Positions 44,816-55,051 of a DNA stretch of 64,000 bases are shown in pieces (the first letter of the stretch is position 1; each line of letters begins with the position of its first letter). The position numbers were made by a program, and so were the translations under genes. The notes under the pieces are model-generated. The model searched no databases and was not told the origin of the DNA. It saw nothing but the letters and a program-made list of their open reading frames with translations. The DNA comes from Thalassoroseus pseudoceratinae (GTDB taxonomy: Bacteria > Planctomycetota > Planctomycetia > Planctomycetales > Planctomycetaceae). The stretch is taken from the NCBI RefSeq assembly GCF_011634775.1, contig NZ_JAALXT010000004.1, positions 823,242 to 887,241 on the forward strand, given 5' to 3'.

Positions 44816-46702
44816 TCAGGGCAATCGGAACGGCTGCCCCTCTTCGTAGCGTTGTAATCGTTTCTTGCATGCATCAACCGCCGGACTCGGTGCCAACGCC
44901 AACGCATCCTTCTGAAATTGCACAGCCATGTTGAATTCTCCCTGTTCAGCATATGCCGCGGCGAGCGTATCAACGTAAACCCAGACCTTGCCTTCACTGA
45001 GGCTATTAGCTTTGGTAGCCGCCTCCAGTGCTTTCTGACCGTCCCGCCACTCGGCATCGGGACACGCCGCCTGCAAACGACCGAGATAATGAAACGCAGC
45101 GGGCTCACTACTGCCAAGCTTGGCCGCCTTCTGAAATTGAGCCATCGCCTTGCCGTAATCCCGATGCTCCTGCTCGGCAAGCCCATAACAAAGATAGACG
45201 AACCAAGAATCCTTCCCGTACCGAACCGCATCGCGAAACACCAATCGCCCCTGAGTCCGGGAAACCCCGACACTCAGCGCCAGTGCCCGACCAGCCAATG
45301 CCTCTGGATAATTCGGTCTCAGCCGCAACGCTTCGTCAAAATCCTTGATGGCCAAGTCGTAATGTTTTAAGGAATAGTGCGCAAGTCCCCTGGCGACATA
45401 TGCTTGCACGAAGTCCTTTTGAATCGAGATCAATTGATTCAAGACCGCGATCGCGGCCACCCCCTGTCCACGATCCAACTTTCCGAAAGGATCCGTGACT
45501 TTGAGCCATTCGTCGCGAAGCCGATCTGCTTGTTGCTTCAAACCACCCAACTCCCGTTGACGAGTCAGCAACCGACCGGAAACCACTTTGAGTTTTGTCT
45601 GCGTTGCCACAGCTTCAGCATTGACCTTTTGAATGGCAAGACTCGTACTCTGCCCTTGAGCCACCAGTGCTCGGCCCTGCTGTTCGAGTAACGCCTTTTG
45701 CTGAAGAGTGATCCGCTGTTGTTGGAGCTGATTATTGACCCCAGCCAATTGGGCTTTGATAAGGTTGAGGTTATTGTTCAGCGTGGTCGTCTCCGCCTGA
45801 CACTGCTTGAGCGTGCTTTGATGCTCGGCGGCTTCTCCGTTCAATTCGGCGATCTGATCAATCAACTCAGACCGCTTTTGAACTAGTGCTTCTCGTTTGC
45901 TGTCAATTTCCTTCAACTTCGCTTTTTCGGCATCGGTCGATACCAAATCCGGTGCAGCCACTCCGATCGGCAACACGCCATTCCCATGCGGTGCGGATGC
46001 CACCTCAGTCGGCATCGGAGACGGAACATTATTGGAACCATCTGCAACGTTCGAGTCGGCTGGAGTGTTCCGAGGCTTCTCGTTCATCGGCGGCGATACC
46101 GGCATCGGTGTCTGGCGTTCGAGCGGAGAAGGTTTCGGGGCTGGTGACGGCGGTTCAACCGGAACCGGCGGACGAGTTGGTGAGAGTCCACCAGCGTTCT
46201 CGGGTATTTCTGGTAGCGTGACCGGAGTTTTCGCGGCAACTTCCATCGGAACCGCGGAGGACTTTGCCACAGCGAGGGGCGGGTTGGTCGCAGGAGTTGT
46301 CGAAGGAGTCTTAGCCGTGTCCGAGTTGCCCTCATCCGCCTGGAAAGCCAACACCCCCAAAACCAACAGCAGCGTTGCCAAAACACCGCCGCCCAATCCT
46401 ACTACCCACCCGACAACATGCCGTTGCCCCTCGTTTGACACGTCTTTTTCGGCGGACGCACCACGCTTGGGATTCGTGGGCGAAGTCGGCGACTTTTGGA
46501 GAGTCGATGGCTCAACCGTTTCGGCTTGGTTGAGAATGCTATCGAAATCCGACTGAGTCGAAATGGCCGGTGGTGGATTCGTTGCTGAGCCCCGACTAGT
46601 CCCTTGCCGACATCGCGAACAAGCCCGTGGTTGTTTCGATGTCGACGCAATCAAAAACCACTGGCTGCAAACGGGACATTGCCATCGAACTGCTTGGCCC
46701 AC
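44816..46702 (-). CDS. Membrane protein: zinc ribbon, coiled coil, TPR
   Basis: 628 residues from GTG 46702 (GGAG 7 nt upstream). An N-terminal CPVC...CSRC zinc ribbon (WQCPVCSQWFLIASTSKQPR then ACSRCRQG) is followed by a Ser/Thr/Pro-rich linker, one membrane segment (VGWVVGLGGGVLATLLLVLG, about 96-118) and a Pro-rich stretch. A coiled coil comes next (about 270-400, ALVQKRSELIDQIAELNGEA), and TPR repeats reach the end (ARGLAHYSLKHYDLAIKDFD). The order suggests a cytosolic zinc ribbon and extracytoplasmic TPRs anchored by one helix. Sensor or scaffold role is inference. It converges on the PAP2 gene. Confidence 0.8.
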   Translation of the reverse strand: MGQAVRWQCPVCSQWFLIASTSKQPRACSRCRQGTSRGSATNPPPAISTQSDFDSILNQAETVEPSTLQKSPTSPTNPKRGASAEKDVSNEGQRHVVGWVVGLGGGVLATLLLVLGVLAFQADEGNSDTAKTPSTTPATNPPLAVAKSSAVPMEVAAKTPVTLPEIPENAGGLSPTRPPVPVEPPSPAPKPSPLERQTPMPVSPPMNEKPRNTPADSNVADGSNNVPSPMPTEVASAPHGNGVLPIGVAAPDLVSTDAEKAKLKEIDSKREALVQKRSELIDQIAELNGEAAEHQSTLKQCQAETTTLNNNLNLIKAQLAGVNNQLQQQRITLQQKALLEQQGRALVAQGQSTSLAIQKVNAEAVATQTKLKVVSGRLLTRQRELGGLKQQADRLRDEWLKVTDPFGKLDRGQGVAAIAVLNQLISIQKDFVQAYVARGLAHYSLKHYDLAIKDFDEALRLRPNYPEALAGRALALSVGVSRTQGRLVFRDAVRYGKDSWFVYLCYGLAEQEHRDYGKAMAQFQKAAKLGSSEPAAFHYLGRLQAACPDAEWRDGQKALEAATKANSLSEGKVWVYVDTLAAAYAEQGEFNMAVQFQKDALALAPSPAVDACKKRLQRYEEGQPFRLP

Positions 46703-47168
46703 AGTGTCGCTCCGCGATGTTAAATCGTTCTAAAGTTCCGGTTCTGATAAATAGAACAGCACCCGGCCGTGAAACCGGACACACTAATGGCCCCATCACC
46801 AAAATATTCATTTGACCAGAGCACTGAAGTCCATTACAGCAGCGAGAACGATCTGTTGCAATGAGTTTCAAACCAAAACGGTCCCGGAATTTCCATTTCC
46901 ACGAAACCAACTATGTGACCCTAGAAAGAGAACCGAGCGGCTGCGTGGGTCGGCACGAAGCTCAGTGGTGTGCCCCCACTTTCCAACCGTCACAATCGCG
47001 TGAGCCGTTACACCCCAACGTGATTAGGGGAAATCGGATATGTTGCTCAATCACTTCTTCCGCTTCATTTGCTTCGCGCGCGTGACGTCCAATATTTCAG
47101 CACCTCGAGAAGATCGAGTTTCACGTTGATCATGCCACCAAAGTTCGAAAGCGTAGCGAGGAATTTCA
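46703..47168. other. Divergent intergenic region
   Basis: 466 bp between the zinc-ribbon/TPR gene and the secreted-protein gene at 47169. It holds the GGAG ribosome site of the former next to 46703. The frame at 46861-47085 has no ribosome site and a frameshift-like composition, and was not called. No RNA recognised. Confidence 0.4.
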
Positions 47169-48206
47169 ATGAGTGTCGTTCAACAGAACGGACGGGTTTC
47201 ATGGGGATTGATTTGCGTTCTGGCCGTTGGACTTGCCAGTATCGACAACGCAAAACTGTCAGCCCAGAAACCGTTGAGCTCGCAAGAAGTCCGCCGAAAG
47301 ATCGAACAGTCACGCCGAGAGATCGAAAAACGTCGCCGGGAAATGGAGCGGAATCATAGTTCCAAGTTTCCTCGGTCCTCATCGAGTTTCAAGTCGCGTT
47401 CCCCAAGCCGATTTAGCACCTCAACATCGGGCTCCACTGTTCGTTCCAAGTTTCCCGAATACAAGTGGACTGCGGGACAACAATTCGCGTTTCTTGTCAC
47501 CATCGATTGGACCGAAGACGGTCGTTACCATCGCGTATCCGGTTCGCCGTACTACCACGTTCGCGAGGTTGACGGCTCACGAGCCACACTTTTGGTCGTC
47601 GGGCGATTGCGACATTCAGTGAAGATGCCGGGGGAAGACCGATATCGCCCACTCAAGAGTTGGGATTATTGGACACCCACCATCCAGACCATTGGAAAAC
47701 GAGCCCTCGAGGATTTCGGCAACCGAGAAGCAGGCGATATGCGTTTGCCGTATTTGATGACCGAGTTCGTAAACATCCCGCTCACACTCACGCCATCCTT
47801 ACCGACAGTATACGATCGCCGCATCGGAAAAACCGAATCCGCCGTTCTCTCACGCACCGTTAACGGCACCACTCTTTGGGAAGGTTTCTCACGCTCCGAC
47901 GGAACTGCTGGGAAAGTCGCACGGTATCGCGAGGCGAAATCGCTGGGTGGAAGTGTCCAGATTGAAGAAGACGAATCGTTCACCGAGGGCGAAACACAAC
48001 TCACCTACAACGCCATCACCGTCGTGGAGATGTCCACCGGTTTGGTCCGCAGCATCAACGGACGTTACACCGTGAAGACCGACACGGAGAACACCACCGC
48101 CAGAATCTCCGTTCGACAACTCAAAGGAAACCAACTCACCGCCGCCAAGAAAATTGCCTTCGACAACCTAGACCGCCTGCCCTCATCACTCGTCCCTAAG
48201 AAATAG
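47169..48206 (+). CDS. Secreted protein of unknown function
   Basis: 345 residues. A signal peptide (WGLICVLAVGLASIDNAKLS) is followed by a strongly charged helix (SSQEVRRKIEQSRREIEKRR), a Ser-rich linker and a mostly beta C-terminal domain from about residue 95 (YKWTAGQQFAFLVTIDWTED...GTTLWEGFSRSDGTAG...YNAITVVEMSTGLVRSINGR). The last segment, with a variable lead of TxxYxFxxVDG-like strands, recalls small envelope beta-sandwich proteins, but no family is recognised. It stands alone and ends before a strong terminator. Confidence 0.7.
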   Translation: MSVVQQNGRVSWGLICVLAVGLASIDNAKLSAQKPLSSQEVRRKIEQSRREIEKRRREMERNHSSKFPRSSSSFKSRSPSRFSTSTSGSTVRSKFPEYKWTAGQQFAFLVTIDWTEDGRYHRVSGSPYYHVREVDGSRATLLVVGRLRHSVKMPGEDRYRPLKSWDYWTPTIQTIGKRALEDFGNREAGDMRLPYLMTEFVNIPLTLTPSLPTVYDRRIGKTESAVLSRTVNGTTLWEGFSRSDGTAGKVARYREAKSLGGSVQIEEDESFTEGETQLTYNAITVVEMSTGLVRSINGRYTVKTDTENTTARISVRQLKGNQLTAAKKIAFDNLDRLPSSLVPKK

Positions 48207-48310
48207 ATCAAACCGCCCTAACTTCACAAGCCGTGCCCCTCAAGGCAACACTGCCAACAGGCTCGAATCAGTCAAGATCATCACCAATGCCGGGAGCAGT
48301 TCTTCAAATA

Positions 48311-48353
48311 ACGAAAACGCCTCAATCGATAACCGATCAAGGCGTTTTCGTTG
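48311..48353 (+). terminator. Strong hairpin terminator
   Basis: Perfect 13-bp inverted repeat AACGAAAACGCCT (48311-48323) / AGGCGTTTTCGTT (48341-48353). The T-rich right arm gives a U-rich 3' side. It lies about 100 bp after the stop at 48206, before the convergent exopolysaccharide module, and may serve both strands. Confidence 0.75.
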
Positions 48354-48489
48354 GGATACACTTCCTACAATTTCATCAATTTGAAACTCGTTCTTTAGCC
48401 CTGACCAAAATGGCTAATGCTAGATTCAGGAATAGTGATTTCCCAATACAAACTCTGCGTGAACTACAATCCTCGACACCGACAGCCTG

Positions 48490-49575
48490 CTAGTTCTTCA
48501 GTGACTTAATCTGTCGGGTCATCATCAACATGCGGTTCCCGAGCTGCGACGAGTGGGCAAAGTTGCGGAGCATGTACCAGTAGTTCGTCGCGAAACGTCG
48601 AAACGGACGGCAATCGACACTGCCAATTGCGAGTCGCCGTGTCGTCGTCATCAGTGCAGCCTTAACTCGATTGATGCCACGCCCCAGATCGATTTCACGA
48701 ACGCCCTGTTCACAAGCGAACCGAATCATTTCCAAGTGCAAAATCATTCCCGGCGAGTATCGCGAGAACTGATCATCATGCGCCGGGATCATTGAAACAT
48801 ACGTGGAATGACAACACATACCGAAATGAAGTGCAATGAGATGATCGCCTGCAAACAATCCTGAGAGTTTGCCCCGAACATGCGGCTGTTCGATTGTGAG
48901 AACATCTTGCAAGAGTGTCTTCGTGCCCTCGGATTCGAAAACCCGTCCGCTTTTCTGACCACGAGTTTGGGCGTGTTTCCAGTTGATCAGAGTCCCGACG
49001 GCATCCTGATCGTCGATATGATCCTCAAACCGAACCGGACCAACTTCGCGGGCTAGTTTTCGTCGCTTCCGCTCCGCCTGTTTCAACTGCGACGTCCCCG
49101 ATGCTTGCCGACTTTCGAGATATGCCTGGTAACTCCCCGACAACTCAACCCAAGCGGCGTCATCGGTCGCTTTTTGGTAGAGATGCAACCAACTCTGCTC
49201 ACAGGGCAAGTGATCGAAATGCCACGCCCCTAGTCCCGCCTTGCGACATAGGTCTTCCGCATCGATCCAAACATCGGGCAAATGCACGAGCCCATGTGAC
49301 TCATTGAACGGATGACCGACCGGGTATCCGACTTTTCCGACTTGTTGAAACGGAAGGAAAGCAACCGGTGCATCATCTTCGAAGATGACCGCAACCTTGA
49401 CATCGGGAATCGACATCGCAACCGCTAAGGTAAAATAAGGACTGAAGTGCGGATGCGAAAACACCTCTCCGTTAGCGACAATCTGCTTCCAGACGCAAAT
49501 TAATGGATCGTCAAGCTGGGAAGCATCGAAGACCTGGACCCGTTGAGCCAAAGCCGCATTCTGGTGAGCACTCAT
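48490..49575 (-). CDS. GNAT/FemAB-like acetyltransferase (CelD/BcsL type)
   Basis: 361 residues, the usual length for this polysaccharide-linked family. An N-terminal half with FSHPHFSPYFTLAV and VAVIFEDDAPVAFLPFQQVG is followed by a charged helix (SQLKQAERKRRKLAREVGPV) and the acetyl-CoA-binding half (LFAGDHLIALHFGMCCHSTY, YSPGMILHLEMIRFACEQGV, EIDLGRGINRVKAAL). Such enzymes acylate sugars of exopolysaccharides. It is the last gene of the four-gene minus-strand module with the sugar transferase, SDR and GT4. Confidence 0.82.
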   Translation of the reverse strand: MSAHQNAALAQRVQVFDASQLDDPLICVWKQIVANGEVFSHPHFSPYFTLAVAMSIPDVKVAVIFEDDAPVAFLPFQQVGKVGYPVGHPFNESHGLVHLPDVWIDAEDLCRKAGLGAWHFDHLPCEQSWLHLYQKATDDAAWVELSGSYQAYLESRQASGTSQLKQAERKRRKLAREVGPVRFEDHIDDQDAVGTLINWKHAQTRGQKSGRVFESEGTKTLLQDVLTIEQPHVRGKLSGLFAGDHLIALHFGMCCHSTYVSMIPAHDDQFSRYSPGMILHLEMIRFACEQGVREIDLGRGINRVKAALMTTTRRLAIGSVDCRPFRRFATNYWYMLRNFAHSSQLGNRMLMMTRQIKSLKN

Positions 49576-49758
49576 TACAAAGATCTAACACATGGGAGCT
49601 AATGGATTTCTGCTTAGCAACGCCTATCTCAACTGCTAGGTCACCAAGACAGCACCACAATCCCAAAACACTCCCAAAGTGAAAAATTCGACCAACCTGC
49701 GTTGAGTTACGACGATTACCCCGACTTTTCACTCTGGAGATTCCAGCTCGACACCAAA

Positions 49759-50391
49759 TCAGGCCGCACGTCTCTGACTAGGCCCGTCATCGAATTTTGA
49801 TTCCTTATGAACATGAGCTGTCGAATCACCGGTTTGCACAACTCCTTCGCTGCGGAAAACTCGAAGAAAAGTCGCGGCCATAATGGAGAGATCGAATCCG
49901 AAGGATTGCCGCTCCAGATACTCAGCGTCAAACTCGACTTTCACCGGAATCGAAAGTTCATCACGACCATTGATTTGAGCCCAACCGGTAAGACCCGGTG
50001 CCAATTTATGAACCCCATGCTTAGTCCGAAGTTCGACAAGGTCATCTTGATTATAGAGTGCCGGCCGGGGGCCGACGAAGCTCATATCACCTCGCAAAAT
50101 ACTAATCAACTGCGGCAACTCATCTAGACTCGACTTCCGCAGAAACCGACCGATAGGGGTAATCCAGTTCCGTGAGTCTTGCAATAAGTGCGTCGGCAAT
50201 TGGGGTGTATCTGTCCGCATGCTGCGAAATTTCGGCATCCGAAAAATCACATTGTGACGCCCCACACGATCCGACCAATGCCAAGCGGGGCCGCGTGATG
50301 TCAGCCGAACTAACAGTGCAATCCCAGCCATTGGAATCGCGAAGACAACTAGCAAACCAGAAGCCAGAACGATATCAAACAGACGCTTCAT
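49759..50391 (-). CDS. Polyprenyl-phosphate sugar-1-phosphate transferase
   Basis: Starts an exopolysaccharide or O-antigen unit by moving a sugar-1-phosphate onto undecaprenyl phosphate. 210 residues from ATG 50391, so the short PglC-like form. MKRLFDIVLASGLLVVFAIP forms the re-entrant membrane helix. KFRSM, SLDELPQLISILRGDMSFVG and PRPALYNQDDLVELR are the catalytic signature, and APGLTGWAQINGRD follows. The C-terminal SKFDDGPSQRR tail is unusual. It lies 46 bp after the SDR gene. Confidence 0.93.
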   Translation of the reverse strand: MKRLFDIVLASGLLVVFAIPMAGIALLVRLTSRGPAWHWSDRVGRHNVIFRMPKFRSMRTDTPQLPTHLLQDSRNWITPIGRFLRKSSLDELPQLISILRGDMSFVGPRPALYNQDDLVELRTKHGVHKLAPGLTGWAQINGRDELSIPVKVEFDAEYLERQSFGFDLSIMAATFLRVFRSEGVVQTGDSTAHVHKESKFDDGPSQRRAA

Positions 50392-50436
50392 TTGAACTAA
50401 TTCCAATGAGAACAAACAGCGAGTTACATGCGACTC

Positions 50437-51453
50437 TCAAGCTGCTTTGGACCGACTTCTATCCTGCCCACGATACCAAGCCACTTCGTTCTGAATTCCT
50501 GATGCTAGGGACACTTGCGGTTGAAAGTGAAAATCCTTGCGAAACAAGGCACCGTCATAGGCATCATCCACGAGCCACTTTGACAGCGTTTCCGAAACTT
50601 TCTCGGCTTTACGTGACACCACTGGCATCCGCAGTCGGGCCAATGTTGCAAATGGAAACTGTACACAAGATGCTGGCATATGAAGACGGTATCGCCTTCG
50701 CCCAAGCGCTTGATAAATTGTTTCGACAATCTCTCGCATCGAGACGGGATCCGCGGCGATGTTATAAGCCCGTTGAGATGTCGGCAGTTCCGCACAACTA
50801 GCAACGGCTAGACATGCTCTCGCTGCGTCTCCCCGATAGATCAAGCTCTTGAGATTCTCTCCCCGACCGACCATCACAAACCGCCCGCGATCAATCGCAC
50901 TGATCAACCGCGCAACATTTCCGCCATCTTCCTCACCATAGATAACAGCCATCCGAAGCGCCACAACTTCAAGACCTGCTCTCTCAGCCACCTTGAATAG
51001 TTTCGTCTCCGCTTCGGCTTTGCTTTGAGCGTACGGACCGATGGGATCGAGTGGTGTTTGTTCGTGGATCGGCTGTGGACAGCTCGGATTGTAGACCTTA
51101 ATCGAACTAACATGCACAAATCGCTTCACGCCTTGCCTTGCCGCAGCTTCGGCAAGCTGAACGGGAGCATCAACGTTCAAGCGATGGAACCGCGTATAGT
51201 CACCCGCTGTTGCATCAAACTGATGTGCTAGCCCAGCCGCATGAATCACACAGCGAGTTCCAGCAACAAGCTCGTCTAGTTGGGCACTCGACAGAGTCTC
51301 GTCAGCAAGATCGACGGATACGAAGTTGGGGAGCGGTTCAACAAGATTCTTCCGGCCGGTTGTCTTGAGCGGGATCGAACCTGAGATTGCTTGCGAAACG
51401 ATTGCTCGTCCGAGAAACCCTGTCGCACCAGTCACTAGAATCGGGGCTAACAC
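50437..51453 (-). CDS. NAD-dependent sugar epimerase/reductase (extended SDR)
   Basis: 338 residues. Rossmann motif VTGATGFLG at 7-15, HAAGLAHQF, HVSSIKVYNP and YAQSK with the catalytic Tyr/Lys (YxxxK), then RMAVIYGEEDGGNVARLI. The segments FVHVSSIKV and VGRGENLKSLIYRGDAARAC resemble WbpV-type UDP-quinovosamine 4-reductases that work beside sugar-1-phosphate transferases, which fits the neighbour. UDP-glucose 4-epimerase activity is the alternative. Second gene of the exopolysaccharide module. Confidence 0.88.
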   Translation of the reverse strand: MLAPILVTGATGFLGRAIVSQAISGSIPLKTTGRKNLVEPLPNFVSVDLADETLSSAQLDELVAGTRCVIHAAGLAHQFDATAGDYTRFHRLNVDAPVQLAEAAARQGVKRFVHVSSIKVYNPSCPQPIHEQTPLDPIGPYAQSKAEAETKLFKVAERAGLEVVALRMAVIYGEEDGGNVARLISAIDRGRFVMVGRGENLKSLIYRGDAARACLAVASCAELPTSQRAYNIAADPVSMREIVETIYQALGRRRYRLHMPASCVQFPFATLARLRMPVVSRKAEKVSETLSKWLVDDAYDGALFRKDFHFQPQVSLASGIQNEVAWYRGQDRSRSKAA

Positions 51454-51556
51454 TCAATCACTCCTCGATGCAACTCGTTCTCGTTTTCCCGTAGCAGCCA
51501 GCACGCTAAACTTAGCCCTGATCGCAACCATGAACCACCAAACAACTCAACATATC

Positions 51557-52882
51557 CTAGGCAGCTCGTCGGACTGAGATATCCGTCTCAGGCTTCATTT
51601 CTGATTGATCCCAGATCGACTTGGGTGTCGAACTGTTTGTCTTCAACAGTTCTCGATAGGCTTGCACGACCTGACTGTAGGAGAAACGGACTTCCGCCGC
51701 CCGTCTTGCACGTACACGCATGGCAGCAAGTTCCGCTGGATTCGACTTCGCCTCGTCGACCGCCGCCCGAAAAGCAACAACATCATTCGGTGGAACGACC
51801 CAACCAATGCGTTCCTCGGCAACTGTGCGAGCGAGTTCCGACTCAGGATCTGCCACTGCAATCACAGGACAACCAACAGCCATCACATTGTATAGTCGAC
51901 TAGGAACCGAAACTCCGGCCATGGCGGGCAAAAAACTAATCACGGACACATCCGCCGCCAACAGCAGATCGTTCAGTTCTTCACGCGGCCGACGATCAGC
52001 GACGGTCACGTTATGCAAATTCTCGTTGGCAACGGTTTCTGTTACCCAAGTTTTCCTCGCCCCTGAACCGACTAGCAGAAAATGCAAGTCAACATCGTTC
52101 TGCATATCACGGGCGGCCGCAACGATGACATCAAGGTTGTGAGTAAGGCCCATATTCCCTGAGTATTGGACGACGAATTTCCCATCAAGTTTGAACTGCT
52201 GTCGAATCGCATTCTCTTCACCGACATGCTGTGTGCGAGGAACCAACTCTAAGTCAGCCCAGTTAGGAATCATTGTGACACACACCGTCTTGTCTCGCCG
52301 CTTGTCGGAGATCCGTTGAAACATGTCTCGCCCTAGCACAACCACATGCCGTGCCGAGTTCAGTAGCACCCCGAACACTCGATTGAGCATTCGGTATAGG
52401 ACTGATGTCGTGCGAAGCATTCCCGCCGCTGCGACGGCATCCGGATACACGTCATGAATTAGCAGCGTATATTCAACGCCTCTCAATCGACACGCGAGAC
52501 CAACAGCAAGTGGCGAGATGGGAGGCACATTGACAACTAGTACCCGATCCTTGCGTCGCAATCCCCAAAGCATCTTGAGAAAGATCGACAGACTCACTGT
52601 CAGTGAATTGACTAGCCGCAATGGGAGAATGTTTTTATCAAAAGTTGTACTCCACACTCGATCAATCGAAACACCGCGATGGTTCTCGTTTCGTGGAGCT
52701 TCTTTTCCGCGAACGGTATAGGACGGTTGCGTGCATAAAACACGAACGTCGAACTCCTTCGCTAGCCCTTCCGCGATTCCGGTGAGAAAGTAACCAGTTG
52801 GGTTATCGTCGGGGTAATAAACTTCGGATATCACCCAGATCTTCTGAGTTCGCTGGGAGCATTCAGCATCGGCGACCGGCAT
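51557..52882 (-). CDS. Glycosyltransferase family 4 (WbuB-like)
   Basis: 441 residues, GT-B fold. The N-terminal domain begins KIWVISEVYYPDDNPTGYFL, the nucleotide-sugar half has VVQYSGNMGLTHNLDVIVAA, and the acceptor/donor region has FLPAMAGVSVPSRLYNVMAV followed by GCPVIAVADPESELA; the E-x7-E signature is loosely kept. The overall pattern is that of WbuB-type cytosolic enzymes that add a deoxy-amino sugar to the lipid-linked unit. First gene of the four-gene module; downstream partners are the SDR, the sugar transferase and the GNAT enzyme. Confidence 0.9.
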   Translation of the reverse strand: MPVADAECSQRTQKIWVISEVYYPDDNPTGYFLTGIAEGLAKEFDVRVLCTQPSYTVRGKEAPRNENHRGVSIDRVWSTTFDKNILPLRLVNSLTVSLSIFLKMLWGLRRKDRVLVVNVPPISPLAVGLACRLRGVEYTLLIHDVYPDAVAAAGMLRTTSVLYRMLNRVFGVLLNSARHVVVLGRDMFQRISDKRRDKTVCVTMIPNWADLELVPRTQHVGEENAIRQQFKLDGKFVVQYSGNMGLTHNLDVIVAAARDMQNDVDLHFLLVGSGARKTWVTETVANENLHNVTVADRRPREELNDLLLAADVSVISFLPAMAGVSVPSRLYNVMAVGCPVIAVADPESELARTVAEERIGWVVPPNDVVAFRAAVDEAKSNPAELAAMRVRARRAAEVRFSYSQVVQAYRELLKTNSSTPKSIWDQSEMKPETDISVRRAA

Positions 52883-52999
52883 GGCCTGTGAACCTCGTTA
52901 GTAGTGAGTCGAACTCAGTTGTTTTTCGGAGAATGGGCCATCAATTTGAAACACGTGATTAGCTCCGAACTCTTACCACCTGTCCTAATGCGTAAAGTC

Positions 53000-54715
53000 C
53001 TAGTCGATCTTATGAACAAAGACTAGGAATTGGCCATGTGCCATCGGTGGAGCTTGGTATTCAATCGGAGTTAGGCCGGCGGCAATCGCTTCATTTCGCA
53101 ACGCCTCGATTTGCTCTTCTGGAAATCGATGGCAGGAGAGAATGACGATATCCTCTCCATTCGGGCAGCGATTTTGACGTTCGCAGAAAGTTTGATTGAC
53201 GCCATGAGCAATGGCCTCTGGCGTGATGTGCGGAACGTCGTTGATGAGATGATAACCAACGCGAACCGCATGCAAATCAACGGTAACCGATCGAACTCTA
53301 GGAATTGTTGTTCGTAGGTTTTCCGCCATGGCGGCCTCGGCTTCGCGAGTTTCGTGCCATGTGGTGAATGCATCCGTCCATCCCAAAGAAATTCCGAGTG
53401 CGATGGCACACGGCACGACCGTGCGGCGTAATCTTCGGCTTCCCGTGATACGCAACACTTGCCGACTCCACCATGCCAGGGCTGACCACATTCCAATTGC
53501 CGCAAAGGGCACCAGAGCCAGGTAGGTGGGCAGGAAGTATCGGGAGCTGATTACACCGAGTGCCCCGAAAAGCACCCAGACGGCTGCCAGGACCGTCATC
53601 GAGAAGACAAGAAGCACCCAATAGTCTCGTCGCCAAAACTGAGTTGCAGCGACGAATAACCCGATCACCGCCATCGAGAAATTGACGGGTTCGAACATAC
53701 GAATCCAAGCGTGAAAAAACTTTTGGAAACGCTTCCCGGTCGAGAGGGGTTCGGCTTTCGCTTTTTTCGATTCTTGATTCACTGTCGGAGCTGGTTCCTC
53801 GGGTTGTTTCGGCGTGGATTTTACACTGGGTTGAGGAACGGGAACCGTGATGGGTTGTGGCAAAATTGGGACGGATGCGGCCGTCAGTGCGGTGGGAGTC
53901 GCGGGAGCCGGTGCCGGTTCAAGGGCCGTTTGGACCCATTGCCAGCCTAATTGAAAGTGCGTGAGGCGGCCCCATTGCCATCCGGTCTCACCTTGAAGCA
54001 CCGTGAGATTGATCACCAAAATCAGAAGCGGTGTCATCGCGAGCCACAACCCGGTCCCACAAGCGAGTTTGCCGAGATGTGCACGCCGGTCCCATGCGTT
54101 GAAGGCGGTCCAAATCAGGATGGGCCCCAACAACAACCAACCTTCGCTGCGGGTATGAACCGCAAAGGCCATCGCTAGACCACCGAGAACGAAGAATCTC
54201 AATCGGCTTTCGGTCGTCGCTCGATAGCCCAAATAGAACGATAACGCCAACAAAAACCAGAATGTCGGTTCGCGAATTGGTTCGACGCTCAGTTCGATGA
54301 ATTCCGGGTGAATGGCGTACAAAAAGCCCGAAAGTGTCGCAATGCGGTCATCGAACATACGACGAATCCAGCCGAAAATTGGCAGGACGGCCAGACTCGA
54401 GATGACCGCCCCCCACAACTTCGCTGCCAACAACCATTCCAGCCCCAACCGATGCAAACCCGAGAGAATCATGGGGTAAATGTTCAGGTTGAGATACGCG
54501 AATACCTGGGCGAACTCGCCGTCTTCGAAAGCCGCGGCGACGGAGGTGTAATAGTATCCATCATTGCAGACCGGCCCCACTCGGAAGATCATCACCAAGC
54601 GGGGGATCAGACAGAGTAAAAACAATGCGATCAAGACACGACGTGCGGAAACCACCGGCCCACCATCCGACGGGCTGGCCATATTTCGCAATGGAAATGC
54701 ACACCGAATTCGCAT
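53000..54715 (-). CDS. GT-C-type membrane glycosyltransferase
   Basis: 571 residues from ATG 54715, chosen because AGGGA lies about 6 nt upstream; the frame could extend to 54823 with no membrane logic. About ten membrane segments: VLIALFLLCLIPRLVMIFRV first, with an acidic CNDGYYYTSVAAAFEDGEF loop after it, as in ArnT/PMT-like enzymes. A Pro/Thr-rich insertion (about 265-330) interrupts the membrane part. The C-terminus is soluble (VGYHLINDVPHITPEAIAHG). It lies next to, but apart from, the exopolysaccharide module. Substrate unknown. Confidence 0.78.
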   Translation of the reverse strand: MRIRCAFPLRNMASPSDGGPVVSARRVLIALFLLCLIPRLVMIFRVGPVCNDGYYYTSVAAAFEDGEFAQVFAYLNLNIYPMILSGLHRLGLEWLLAAKLWGAVISSLAVLPIFGWIRRMFDDRIATLSGFLYAIHPEFIELSVEPIREPTFWFLLALSFYLGYRATTESRLRFFVLGGLAMAFAVHTRSEGWLLLGPILIWTAFNAWDRRAHLGKLACGTGLWLAMTPLLILVINLTVLQGETGWQWGRLTHFQLGWQWVQTALEPAPAPATPTALTAASVPILPQPITVPVPQPSVKSTPKQPEEPAPTVNQESKKAKAEPLSTGKRFQKFFHAWIRMFEPVNFSMAVIGLFVAATQFWRRDYWVLLVFSMTVLAAVWVLFGALGVISSRYFLPTYLALVPFAAIGMWSALAWWSRQVLRITGSRRLRRTVVPCAIALGISLGWTDAFTTWHETREAEAAMAENLRTTIPRVRSVTVDLHAVRVGYHLINDVPHITPEAIAHGVNQTFCERQNRCPNGEDIVILSCHRFPEEQIEALRNEAIAAGLTPIEYQAPPMAHGQFLVFVHKID

Positions 54716-55051
54716 TGTCGTCCCTGACAAATCCGTCGTCGCCTCCAGATCGAGACGGATAATTCTTGTTGGACCGCCCGGCATCTTCGCGGGAGGCGGG
54801 CGGATTGTGTCTGAACATGCCATCTGAGACAAGAGAACTTTCGCACCGTCCCAGTGTCCTTGTTAACCCATGACAAAAGACGTGGTTTCGGGAGAATTGG
54901 AAGGTTTCGTGGGACAGTACCGATTTTGCCGTGTTTTTATCGTCTTCGGTGAAGGACCAGCTCGCATTGGATGTTGAGTGCTCAACCCTCGTGGCTATGA
55001 TGAGGGTTTGCACTCGGTCCGTCTTTTGCTTACTGAGAATTTCGATCTGCC

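Noticed and set aside
46861..47085. Small plus-strand frame before the secreted protein gene
   Set aside because: No ribosome site and no recognisable features.
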